In this document: positions 10,912 through 23,355 of the stretch, piece after piece
Numbering within the stretch: the first letter of the stretch is position 1
How the letters are laid out: every line of letters begins with the position of its first letter
NCBI RefSeq assembly: GCF_964204645.1
Contig: NW_027437459.1
Location: 1-64,000 of the forward strand
DNA: 64,000 bases
Reading direction: 5' to 3'
From: Tubulanus polymorphus
Lineage: Eukaryota > Nemertea > Palaeonemertea > Tubulaniformes > Tubulanidae
Notes under the pieces: generated by a model
Database searches by the model: none
Told to the model about the DNA's origin: nothing
Seen by the model: only the letters and a program-made list of their open reading frames with translations
Translations under genes and position numbers: made by a program

Positions 10912-13665
10912 AGATGATGAGTTCTATCTTAATTGATGGGTTAGGGTGTACTGAACTGATTTCATATAGATTGGTTGAAAGAATCAGAATTTTCTGGCTG
11001 CTTTTGGTTCTGAAGATGATGGATTCAATCTGAAAAGATGTGTTAAGGCGTATTGAACTGATTTCAAATAGATAGGTGGAAAGATTAAGAATTTTCTGGC
11101 TATTTATGCTCCTGAAGATGATGGACTCATCTGAAATGATAGGTTAAGGTAAACTGAACTGATTTCGAGCAGATGGACTGAAAGATACAGATTTTTCTTG
11201 CAAAATAGGGTCCTAAAGATGATGAATTCTATCTTAATTGATGGGTTAGGGTGAACTGAACTGATTTCAAATAGATAGGTTGAAAGAATCAGAATTTTCT
11301 GGCTGCCTTTGGTTCTGAAGATGATGGACTCAATCTGAAAAGATGGGCTAAGGCGAATTGAACTGATTTCAAATAGATAGGTGGAAAGATTAAGAATTTT
11401 CTGGCTATTTATGCTCCTGAAGATGATGGACTCGATCTGAAATGATAGGTTAAGGTAAACTGAACTGATTTCGAGCAGATGGACTGAAAGATACAGATTT
11501 TTTTTGCAAAATAGGGTCCTAAAGATGATGAATTCTATCTTAATTGATGGGTTAGGGTGAACTGAACTGATTTCAAATAGATAGGTGGAAAGAATCAGAA
11601 TTTTCTGGCTGCCTTTGGTTCTGAAGATGATGGACTCAATCTGAAAAGATGGGCTAAGGCGTATTGAACTGATTTCAAATAGATAGGTGGAAAGATTAAG
11701 AATTTTCTGGCTATTTATGCTCCTGAAGATGATGGACTCGATCTGAAATGATAGGTTAAGGTAGACTGAACTGATTCTGAATAGATGGACTGAAAGATAC
11801 AGATTTTTCTTGCAAAATAGGGTCCTAAAGATGATGAGTTCTATCTTAATTGATGGGTTAGGGTGTACTGAACTGATTTCAAATAGATAGGTTGAAAGAA
11901 TCAGAATTTTCTGGCTGCTTTTGGTTCTGAAGATGATGGATTCAATCTGAAAAGATGGGCTAAGGCGTATTGAACTGATTTCAAATAGATAGGTGGAAAG
12001 ATTAAGAATTTTCTGGCTATTTATGCTCCTGAAGATGATGGACTTGATCTGAAATGATAGGTTAAGGTAAACTGAACTGATTTCGAGTAGATGGACTGAA
12101 AGATACAGATTTTTCTTGCAAAACAGGGTCCTAAAGATGATGAATTCTATCTTAATTGATGGGTTAAGGCGTATTGAACTGATTTCAAATAGATAGGTGG
12201 AAAGAATCAGAATTTTCTGGCTGCCTTTGGTTCTGAAGATGATGGACTCAATCTGAAAAGATGGGCTAAGGCGTATTGAACTGATTTCAAATAGATAGGT
12301 GGAAAGATTAAGAATTTTCTGGCTATTTATGCTCCTGAAGATGATGGACTCGATCTGAAATGATAGGTTAAGGTAAACTGAACTGATTTCGAGTAGATGG
12401 ACTGAAAGATACAGATTTTTCTTGCAAAATAGGGTCTTAAAGATGATGAGTTCTATCTTAATTGATGGCTTAGGGTGTACTGAACTGATTTCAAATAGAT
12501 AGGTGGAAAGATTAAGAATTTTCTGGCTATTTATGCTCCTGAAGATGATGGACTCGATCTGAAATGATAGGTTAAGGTAAACTGAACTGATTTCGAGTAG
12601 ATGGACCGAAAGATACAGATTTTTCTTGCAAAATAGGGTACTAAAGATGATGAATTCTATCTTAATTGATGGGTTAGGGTGTACTGAACTGATTTCAAAT
12701 AGATAGGTTGAAAGAATCAGAATTTTCTGGCTGCTTTTGGTTCTGAAGATGATGGATTCAATCTGAAAAGATGTGTTAAGGCGTATTGAACTGATTTAAA
12801 ATAGATAGGTGGAAAGATTAAGAATTTTCTGGCTATTTATGCTCCTGAAGATGATGGACTCGATCTGAAATGATAGGTTAAGGTAAACTGAACTGATTTC
12901 GAGTAGATGGACTGAAAGATACAGATTTTTTCTTGCAAAATAGGGTCCTAAAGATGATGAGTTCTATCTTAATTGATGGGTTAGGGTGTACTGAACGGAT
13001 TTCAAATAGATAGGTTGAAAGATTAAGAATTTTCTGGCTATTTATGCTCCTGAAGATGATGGACTCGATCTGAAATGATAGGTTAAGGTAAACTGAACTG
13101 ATTTCGAGCAGATGGACTGAAAGATACAGATTTTTCTTGCAAAACAGGGTCCTAAAGATGATGAATTCTATCTTAATTGATGGGTTAAGGCGTATTGAAC
13201 TGATTTCAAATAGATAGGTGGAAAGAATCAGAATTTTCTGGCTGCCTTTGGTTCTGAAGATGATGGACTCAATCTGAAAAGATGGGCTAAGGCGTATTGA
13301 ACTGATTTCAAATAGATAGGTGGAAAGATTAAGAATTTTCTGGCTATTTATGCTCCTGAAGATGATGGACTCGATCTGAAATGATAGGTTAAGGTAAACT
13401 GAACTGATTTCGAGCAGATGGACTGAAAGATACAGATTTTTCTTGCAAAATAGGGTCCTAAAGATGATGAATTCTATCTTAATTGATGGGTTAGGGTGAA
13501 CTGAACTGATTTCAAATAGATAGGTGGAAAGATTAAGAATTTTCTGGTTATTTATGCTCCTGAAGATGATGGACTCGATCTGAAATGATAGGTTAAGGTA
13601 AACTGAACTGATTTCGAGTAGATGGACTGAAAGATACAGATTTTTCTTGCAAAACAGGGTCCTAA

Positions 13666-15604
13666 AGATGATGAATTCTATCTTAATTGATGGGTTAAGG
13701 CGTATTGAACTGATTTCAAATAGATAGGTGGAAAGAATCAGAATTTTCTGGCTGCCTTTGGTTCTGAAGATGATGGACTCAATCTGAAAAGATGGGCTAA
13801 GGCGTATTGAACTGATTTCAAATAGATAGGTGGAAAGATTAAGAATTTTCTGGCTATTTATGCTCCTGAAGATGATGGACTCGATCTGAAATGATAGGTT
13901 AAGGTAAACTGAACTGATTTCGAGTAGATGGACTGAAAGATACAAATTTTTCTTGCAAAATAGGGTCCAAAAGATGATGAATTCTATCTTAATTGATGGG
14001 TTAGGGTGTACTGAACTGATTTCAAATAGATAGGTTGAAAGAATCATAATTTTCAGGCTGCTTTTGGTTCTGAAGATGATGGATTCAATCTGAAAAGATG
14101 TGTTAAGGCGTATTGAACTGATTTCAAATAGATAGGTGGAAAGATTAAGAATTTTCTGGCTATTTATGCTCCTGAAGATGATGGACTCGATCTGAAATGA
14201 TAGGTTAAGGTAGACTGAACTGATTCTGAATAGATGGACTGAAAGATACAGATTTTTCTTGCAAAATAGGGTCCTAAAGATGATGAGTTCTATCTTAATT
14301 GATGGCTTAGGGTGTACTGAACTGATTTCAAATAGATAGGTGGAAAGATTAAGAATTTTCTGGCTATTTATGCTCCTGAAGATGATGGACTCGATCTGAA
14401 ATGATAGGTTAAGGTAAACTGAACTGATTTCGAGTAGATGGACTGAAAGATACAGATTTTTCTTGCAAAATAGGGTCCTAAAGATGATGAATTCTATCTT
14501 AATTGATGGGTTAGGGTGTACTGAACTGATTTCAAATAGATAGGTTGAAAGAATCAGAATTTTCTGGCTGCTTTTGGTTCTGAAGATGATGGATTCAATC
14601 TGAAAAGATGTGTTAAGGCGTATTGAACTGATTTAAAATAGATAGGTGGAAAGATTAAGAATTTTCTGGCTATTTATGCTCCTGAAGATGATGGACTCGA
14701 TCTGAAATGATAGGTTAAGGTAAACTGAACTGATTTCGAGTAGATGGACTGAAAGATACAGATTTTTTCTTGCAAAATAGGGTCCTAAAGATGATGAGTT
14801 CTATCTTAATTGATGGGTTAGGGTGTACTGAACTGATTTCAAATAGATAGGTTGAAAGATTAAGAATTTTCTGGCTATTTATGCTCCTGAAGATGATGGA
14901 CTCGATCTGAAATGATAGGTTAAGGTAAACTGAACTGATTTCGAGTAGATGGACTGAAAGATACAGATCTTTCTTGCAAAATAGGGTCCTAAAGATGATG
15001 AATTCTATCTTAATTGATGGGTTAGGGTGAACTGAACTGATTTCAAATAGATAGGTGGAAAGAATCAGAATTTTCTGGCTGCCTTTGGTTCTGAAGATGA
15101 TGGACTCAATCTGAAAAGATGGGCTAAGGCGTATTGAACTGATTTCAAATAGATAGGTGGAAAGATTAAGAATTTTCTGGCTATTTATGCTCCTGAGGAT
15201 GATGCACTCGATCTGAAATGATAGGTTAAGGTAGACTGAACTGATTTCGAGTAGATGGACTGAAAGATACAGATTTTTCTTGCAAAATAGGGTCCTAAAG
15301 ATGATGAATTCTATCTTAATTGATGGGTAAGGGTGTACTGAACTGATTTCAAATAGATAGGTTGAAAGAATCGGAATTTTCTGGCTGCTTTTGGTTCTGA
15401 AGATGATGGATTCAATCTGAAAAGATGTGTTAAGGCGCATTGAACTGATTTCAAATAGATAGGTGGAAAGATTAAGAATTTTCTGGCTATTTATGCTCCT
15501 GAAGATGATGGACTCGATCTGAAATGATAGGTTAAGGTAAACTGAACTGATTTCGAGCAGATGGACTGAAAGATACAGATTTTTCTTGCAAAATAGGGTC
15601 CTAA
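13666..15604 (+). repeat. 1,939-bp core module, copy 2
   Basis: Same unit order, length and markers, 6,016 bp after copy 1. Near 14,054 it reads TTTTCAGGCTG where copy 1 has TTTTCGGGCTG. Confidence 0.92.
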
Positions 15605-16011
15605 AGATGATGAATTCTATCTTAATTGATGGGTTAGGGTGAACTGAACTGATTTCAAATAGATAGGTTGAAAGAATCAGAATTTTCTGGCTGCTTTTGG
15701 TTCTGAAGATGATGGATTCAATCTGAAAAGATGGGCTAAGGCGTATTGAACTTATTTCAAATAGATAGGTGGAAATATTAAGAATTTTCTGGCTGCTTTT
15801 GGTTCTGAAGATAATGGATTCAATCTGAAAAGATGTGTTAAGGCGTATTGAACTGATTTCAAATAGATAGGTGCAAAGATTAAGAATTTTCTAGCTATTT
15901 ATGCTCCTGAAGATGATTGACTCGATCTGAAATGATAGGTTAGGTAGACTGAACTGATTTCGAGTAGATGGACTGAAAGATACAGATTTTTCTTGCAAAA
16001 TAGGGTCCTAA
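15605..16011 (+). repeat. Tetramer unit Q, copy 4
   Basis: Same composition and markers; 5,100 bp after the previous Q. Confidence 0.93.
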
Positions 16012-18255
16012 AGATGATGAGTTCTATCTTAATTGATGGGTTAGGGTGTACTGAACTGATTTCATATAGATTGGTTGAAAGAATCAGAATTTTCTGGCTG
16101 CTTTTGGTTCTGAAGATGATGGATTCAATCTGAAAAGATGTGTTAAGGCGTATTGAACTGATTTCAAATAGATAGGTGGAAAGATTAAGAATTTTCTGGC
16201 TATTTATGCTCCTGAAGATGATGGACTCATCTGAAATGATAGGTTAAGGTAAACTGAACTGATTTCGAGCAGATGGACTGAAAGATACAGATTTTTCTTG
16301 CAAAATAGGGTCCTAAAGATGATGAATTCTATCTTAATTGATGGGTTAGGGTGAACTGAACTGATTTCAAATAGATAGGTGGAAAGAATCAGAATTTTCT
16401 GGCTGCCTTTGGTTCTGAAGATGATGGACTCAATCTGAAAAGATGGGCTAAGGCGAATTGAACTGATTTCAAATAGATAGGTGGAAAGATTAAGAATTTT
16501 CTGGCTATTTATGCTCCTGAAGATGATGGACTCGATCTGAAATGATAGGTTAAGGTAGACTGAACTGATTCTGAATAGATGGACTGAAAGATACAGATTT
16601 TTCTTGCAAAATAGGGTCCTAAAGATGATGAGTTCTATCTTAATTGATGGTTTAGGGTGTACTGAACTGATTTCAAATAGATAGGTTGAAAGAATCAGAA
16701 TTTTCTGGCTGCTTTTGGTTCTGAAGATGATGGATTCAATCTGAAAAGATGGGCTAAGGCGTATTGAACTGATTTCAAATAGATAGGTGGAAAGATTAAG
16801 AATTTTCTGGCTATTTATGCTCCTGAAGATGATGGACTTGATCTGAAATGATAGGTTAAGGTAAACTGAACTGATTTCGAGTAGATGGACTGAAAGATAC
16901 AGATTTTTCTTGCAAAACAGGGTCCTAAAGATGATGAATTCTATCTTAATTGATGGGTTAAGGCGTATTGAACTGATTTCAAATAGATAGGTGGAAAGAA
17001 TCAGAATTTTCTGGCTGCCTTTGGTTCTGAAGATGATGGACTCAATCTGAAAAGATGGGCTAAGGCGTATTGAACTGATTTCAAATAGATAGGTGGAAAG
17101 ATTAAGAATTTTCTGGCTATTTATGCTCCTGAAGATGATGGACTCGATCTGAAATGATAGGTTAAGGTAAACTGAACTGATTTCGAGTAGATGGACTGAA
17201 AGATACAAATTTTTCTTGCAAAATAGGGTCCAAAAGATGATGAATTCTATCTTAATTGATGGGTTAGGGTGTACTGAACTGATTTCAAATAGATAGGTTG
17301 AAAGAATCAGAATTTTCTGGCTGCTTTTGGTTCTGAAGATGATGGATTCAATCTGAAAAGATGTGTTAAGGCGTATTGAACTGATTTCAAATAGATAGGT
17401 GGAAAGATTAAGAATTTTCTGGCTATTTATGCTCCTGAAGATGATGGACTCGATCTGAAATGATAGGTTAAGGTGGACTGAACTGATTCTGAATAGATGG
17501 ACTGAAAGATACAGATTTTTCTTGCAAAATAGGGTCCTAAAGATGATGAGTTCTATCTTAATTGATGGCTTAGGGTGTACTGAACTGATTTCAAATAGAT
17601 AGGTGGAAAGATTAAGAATTTTCTGGCTATTTATGCTCCTGAAGATGATGGACTCGATCTGAAATGATAGGTTAAGGTAAACTGAACTGATTTCGAGTAG
17701 ATGGACTGAAAGATACAGATTTTTCTTGCAAAATAGGGTACTAAAGATGATGAATTCTATCTTAATTGATGGGTTAGGGTGTACTGAACTGATTTCAAAT
17801 AGATAGGTGGAAAGAATCAGAATTTTCTGGCTGCTTTTGGTTCTGAAGATGATGGATTCAATCTGAAAAGATGTGTTAAGGCGTATTGAACTGATTTAAA
17901 ATAGATAGGTGGAAAGATTAAGAATTTTCTGGCTATTTATGCTCCTGAAGATGATGGACTCGATCTGAAATGATAGGTTAAGGTAAACTGAACTGATTTC
18001 GAGTAGATGGACTGAAAGATACAGATTTTTTCTTGCAAAATAGGGTCCTAAAGATGATGAGTTCTATCTTAATTGATGGGTTAGGGTGTACTGAACGGAT
18101 TTCAAATAGATAGGTTGAAAGATTAAGAATTTTCTGGCTATTTATGCTCCTGAAGATGATGGACTCGATCTGAAATGATAGGTTAAGGTAAACTGAACTG
18201 ATTTCGAGCAGATGGACTGAAAGATACAGATTTTTCTTGCAAAACAGGGTCCTAA

Positions 18256-20194
18256 AGATGATGACTTCTATCTTAATTGATGGGTTAAGGCGTATTGAAC
18301 TGATTTCAAATAGATAGGTGGAAAGAATCAGAATTTTCTGGCTGCCTTTGGTTCTGAAGATGATGGACTCAATCTGAAAAGATGGGCTAAGGCGTATTGA
18401 ACTGATTTCAAATAGATAGGTGGAAAGATTAAGAATTTTCTGGCTATTTATGCTCCTGAAGATGATGGACTCGATCTGAAATGATAGGTTAAGGTAAACT
18501 GAACTGATTTCGAGTAGATGGACTGAAAGATACAAATTTTTCTTGCAAAATAGGGTCCAAAAGATGATGAATTCTATCTTAATTGATGGGTTAGGGTGTA
18601 CTGAACTGATTTCAAATAGATAGGTTGAAAGAATCAGAATTTTCGGGCTGCTTTTGGTTCTGAAGATGATGGATTCAATCTGAAAAGATGTGTTAAGGCG
18701 TATTGAACTGATTTCAAATAGATAGGTGGAAAGATTAAGAATTTTCTGGCTATTTATGCTCCTGAAGATGATGGACTCGATCTGAAATGATAGGTTAAGG
18801 TAGACTGAACTGATTCTGAATAGATGGACTGAAAGATACAGATTTTTCTTGCAAAATAGGGTCCTAAAGATGATGAGTTCTATCTTAATTGATGGCTTAG
18901 GGTGTACTGAACTGATTTCAAATAGATAGGTGGAAAGATTAAGAATTTTCTGGCTATTTATGCTCCTGAAGATGATGGACTCGATCTGAAATGATAGGTT
19001 AAGGTAAACTGAACTGATTTCGAGTAGATGGACTGAAAGATACAGATTTTTCTTGCAAAATAGGGTCCTAAAGATGATGAATTCTATCTTAATTGATGGG
19101 TTAGGGTGTACTGAACTGATTTCAAATAGATAGGTTGAAAGAATCAGAATTTTCTGGCTGCTTTTGGTTCTGAAGATGATGGATTCAATCTGAAAAGATG
19201 TGTTAAGGCGTATTGAACTGATTTAAAATAGATAGGTGGAAAGATTAAGAATTTTCTGGCTATTTATGCTCCTGAAGATGATGGACTCGATCTGAAATGA
19301 TAGGTTAAGGTAAACTGAACTGATTTCGAGTAGATGGACTGAAAGATACAGATTTTTTCTTGCAAAATAGGGTCCTAAAGATGATGAGTTCTATCTTAAT
19401 TGATGGGTTAGGGTGTACTGAACTGATTTCAAATAGATAGGTTGAAAGATTAAGAATTTTCTGGCTATTTATGCTCCTGAAGATGATGGACTCGATCTGA
19501 AATGATAGGTTAAGGTAAACTGAACTGATTTCGAGTAGATGGACTGATAGATACAGATCTTTCTTGCAAAATAGGGTCCTAAAGATGATGAATTCTATCT
19601 TAATTGATGGGTTAGGGTGAACTGAACTGATTTCAAATAGATAGGTGGAAAGAATCAGAATTTTCTGGCTGCCTTTGGTTCTGAAGATGATGGACTCAAT
19701 CTGAAAAGATGGGCTAAGGCGTATTGAACTGATTTCAAATAGATAGGTGGAAAGATTAAGAATTTTCTGGCTATTTATGCTCCTGAGGATGATGCACTCG
19801 ATCTGAAATGATAGGTTAAGGTAGACTGAACTGATTTCGAGTAGATGGACTGAAAGATACAGATTTTTCTTGCAAAATAGGGTCCTAAAGATGATGAATT
19901 CTATCTTAATTGATGGGTAAGGGTGTACTGAACTGATTTCAAATAGATAGGTTGAAAGAATCGGAATTTTCTGGCTGCTTTTGGTTCTGAAGATGATGGA
20001 TTCAATCTGAAAAGATGTGTTAAGGCGCATTGAACTGATTTCAAATAGATAGGTGGAAAGATTAAGAATTTTCTGGCTATTTATGCTCCTGAAGATGATG
20101 GACTCGATCTGAAATGATAGGTTAAGGTAAACTGAACTGATTTCGAGTTGATGGACTGAAAGATACAGATTTTTCTTGCAAAATAGGGTCCTAA
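18256..20194 (+). repeat. 1,939-bp core module, copy 3
   Basis: Same unit order, length and markers. The first A monomer reads GATGACTTC instead of GATGAATTC, and GACTGATAGATAC near 19,545 is shared with copy 5. Confidence 0.92.
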
Positions 20195-23100
20195 AGATGA
20201 TGAATTCTATCTTAATTGATGGGTTAGGGTGTACTGAACTGATTTCAAATAGATAGGTGGAAAGATTAAGAATTTTCTGGCTATTTATGCTCCTGAAGAT
20301 GATGGACTCGATCTGAAATGATAGGTTAAGGTAAACTGAACTGATTTCGAGCAGATGGACTGAAAGATACAGATTTTTCTTGCAAAATAGGGTCCTAAGG
20401 ATGATGAATTCTATCTTAATTGATGGGTTAGGGTGAACTGAACTGATTTCAAATAGATAGGTGGAAAGAATCAGAATTTTCTGGCTGCCTTTGGTTCTGA
20501 AGATGATGGACTCAATCTGAAAAGATGGGCTAAGGCGTATTGAACTGATTTCAAATAGATAGGTGGAAAGATTAAGAATTTTCTGGCTATTTATGCTCCT
20601 GAAGATGATGGACTCGATCTGAAATGATAGGTTAAGGTAAACTGAACTGATTTCGAGCAGATGGACTGAGAGATACAGATTTTTGTTGCAAAATAGGGTC
20701 CTAAAGATGATGAATTCTATCTTAATTGATGGGTTAGGGTGAACTGAACTGATTTCAAATAGATAGGTGGAAAGAATCAGAATTTTGTGGCTGCCTTTGG
20801 TTCTGAAGATGATGGACTCAATCTGAAAAGATGGGCTAAGGCGTATTGAACTGATTTCAAATAGATAGGTGTAAAGATTAAGAATTTTCTGGCTATTTAT
20901 GCTCCTGAAGATGATGGACTCGATCTGAAATGATAGGTTAAGGTAAACTGAACTGATTTCGAGTAGATGGACTGAAAGATACAGATTTTTCTTGCAAAAT
21001 AGGGTCCTAAAGATGATGAATTCTATCTTAATTGATGGGTTAGGGTGTACTGAACTGATTTCAAATAGATAGGTTGAAAGAATCAGAATTTTCTGGCTGC
21101 TTTTGGTTCTGAAGATGATGGATTCAATCTGAAAAGATGTGTTAAGGCGTATTGAACTGATTTAAAATAGATAGGTGGAAAGATTAAGAATTTTCTGGCT
21201 ATTTATGCTCCTGAAGATGATGGACTCGATCTGAAATGATAGGTTAAGGTTGACTGAACTGATTCTGAATAGATGGACTGAAAGATACAGATTTTTCTTG
21301 CAAAATAGGGTCCTAAAGATGATGAGTTCTATCTTAATTGATGGGTTAGGGTGTACTGAACTGATTTCAAATAGATAGGTGGAAAGATTAAGAATTTTCT
21401 GTCTATTTATGCTCCTGAAGATGATGGACTCGATCTGAAATGATAGGTTAAGGTAAACTGAACTGATTTCGAGTAGATGGACTGAAAGATACAGATTTTT
21501 CTTGCAAAATAGGGTCCTAAAGATGATGAATTCTATCTTAATTGATGGGTTAGGGTGTACTGAACTGATTTCAAATAGATAGGTGGAAAGATTAAGAATT
21601 TTCTGGCTATTTATGCTCCTGAAGATGATGGACTCGATCTGAAATGATAGGTTAAGGTAAACTGAACTTATTTCGAGTAGATGGACTGAAAGATACAGAT
21701 TTTTCTTGCAAAATAGGGTCCTAAAGATGATGAATTCTATCTTAATTGATGGGTTAGGGTGTACTGAACTGATTTCAAATAGATAGGTTGAAAGAATCAG
21801 AATTTTCTGGCTGCTTTTGGTTCTGAAGATGATGGATTCAATCTGAAAAGATGTGTTATGGCGTATTGAACTGATTTCAAATAGATAGGTGGAAAGATTA
21901 AGAATTTTCTGGCTATTTATGCTCCTGAAGATGATTGACTCGATCTGAAATGATAGGTTAGGTAGACTGAACTGATTTCGAGTAGATGGACTGAAAGATA
22001 CAGATTTTTCTTGCAAAATAGGGTCCTAAAGATGATGAGTTCTATCTTAATTGATGGGTTAGGGTGTACTGAACTGATTTCAAATAGATAGGTGGAAAGA
22101 TTAAGAATTTTCTGGTTATTTATGCTCCTGAAGATGATGGACTCGATCTGAAATGATAGGTTAAGGTAAACTGAACTGATTTCGAGTAGATGGACTGAAA
22201 GATACAGATTTTTCTTGCAAAACAGGGTCCTAAAGATGATGAATTCTATCTTGATTGATGGGTTAAGGCGTATTGAACTGATTTCAAATAGATAGGTGGA
22301 AAGAATCTGGATTTTCTGGCTGCCTTTGGTTCTGAAGATGATGGACTCAATCTGAAAAGATGGGCTAATGCGTATTGAACTGATTTCAAATAGATAGGTG
22401 GAAAGATTAAGAATTTTCTGGCTATTTATGCTCCTGAAGATGATGGACTCGATCTGAAATGATAGGTTAAGGTAAACTGAACTGATTTCGAGTAGATGGA
22501 CTGAAAGATACAAATTTTTCTTGCAAAATAGGGTCCAAAAGATGATGAATTCTATCTTAATTGATGGGTTAGGGTGTACTGAACTGATTTCAAATAGATA
22601 GGTTGAAAGAATCAGAATTTTCGGGCTGCTTTTGGTTCTGAAGATGATGGATTCAATCTGAAAAGATGTGTTAAGGCGTATTGAACTGATTTCAAATAGA
22701 TAGGTGGAAAGATTAAGAATTTTCTGGCTATTTATGCTCCTGAAGATGATGGACTCGATCTGAAATGATAGGTTAAGGTAGACTGAACTGATTCTGAATA
22801 GATGGACTGAAAGATACAGATTTTTCTTGCAAAATAGGGTCCTAAAGATGATGAGTTCTATCTTAATTGATTGGTTAGGGTGTACTGAACTGATTTCAAA
22901 TAGATAGGTGGAAAGATTAAGAATTTTCTGGCTATTTATGCTCCTGAAGATGATGGACTCGATCTGAAATGATAGGTTAAGGTAAACTGAACTGATTTCG
23001 AGTAGATGGACTGAAAGATACAGATTTTTCTTGCAAAATAGGGTCCTAAAGATGATGAATTCTATCTTAATTGATGGGTTAGGGTGTACTGAACTGATTT

Positions 23101-23355
23101 CAAATAGATAGGTTGAAAGAATCAGAATTTTCTGGCTGCTTTTGGTTCTGAAGATGATGGATTCAATCTGAAAAGATGTGTTAAGGCGTATTGAACTGAT
23201 TTAAAATAGATAGGTGGAAAGATTAAGAATTTTCTGGCTATTTATGCTCCTGAAGATGATGGACTCGATCTGAAATGATAGGTTAAGGTAAACTGAACTG
23301 ATTTCGAGTAGATGGACTTAAAGATACAGATTTTTCTTGCAAAATAGGGTCCTAA
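20195..23355 (+). repeat. Array block: D T1 T1 T2 D D T2 D T* T2 D T2
   Basis: Unit starts: 20195, 20399, 20705, 21011, 21317, 21521, 21725(-1), 22030, 22234, 22540, 22846 and 23050. The T1 at 20,399 opens with GGATGATG and its C monomer has TTTTGTTGC. The T1 at 20,705 has TTTGTGGCTGCC and GGTGTAAAG. The D at 21,521 has GAACTTATTTCGAG. These markers recur at 39,778-42,734. Confidence 0.9.

Larger units (their letters stand above)
10505..15604 (+). repeat. Q-anchored higher-order repeat, copy 2 (5,100 bp)
   Basis: Unit order: Q(-1) T2(-1) T1 T1 T2b T* D T2(+1) D T* D T* T2 D T2(+1) D T1 T2. Relative to 4,183-9,588 it lacks one trimer. The T* at 12,135 ends with the GGGTCTTAAAG variant that belongs to the T2 at 6,119, so the deletion fused two neighbouring trimers in register. 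From 12,441 the spacing to copy 1 is a constant 6,016 bp. Confidence 0.92.
15605..20194 (+). repeat. Q-anchored higher-order repeat, copy 3 (4,590 bp)
   Basis: Unit order: Q(-1) T2(-1) T1 T2b T* T2 D T2(+1) D T* T2 D T2(+1) D T1 T2. One T1 is missing near 16,550, where the remaining T1 has acquired a C' monomer. The inner D T* pair of copies 1 and 2 is also missing. Private variants include GATGGTTTAGGG near 16,650 and GAGTTGATGG near 20,146. Confidence 0.92.
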
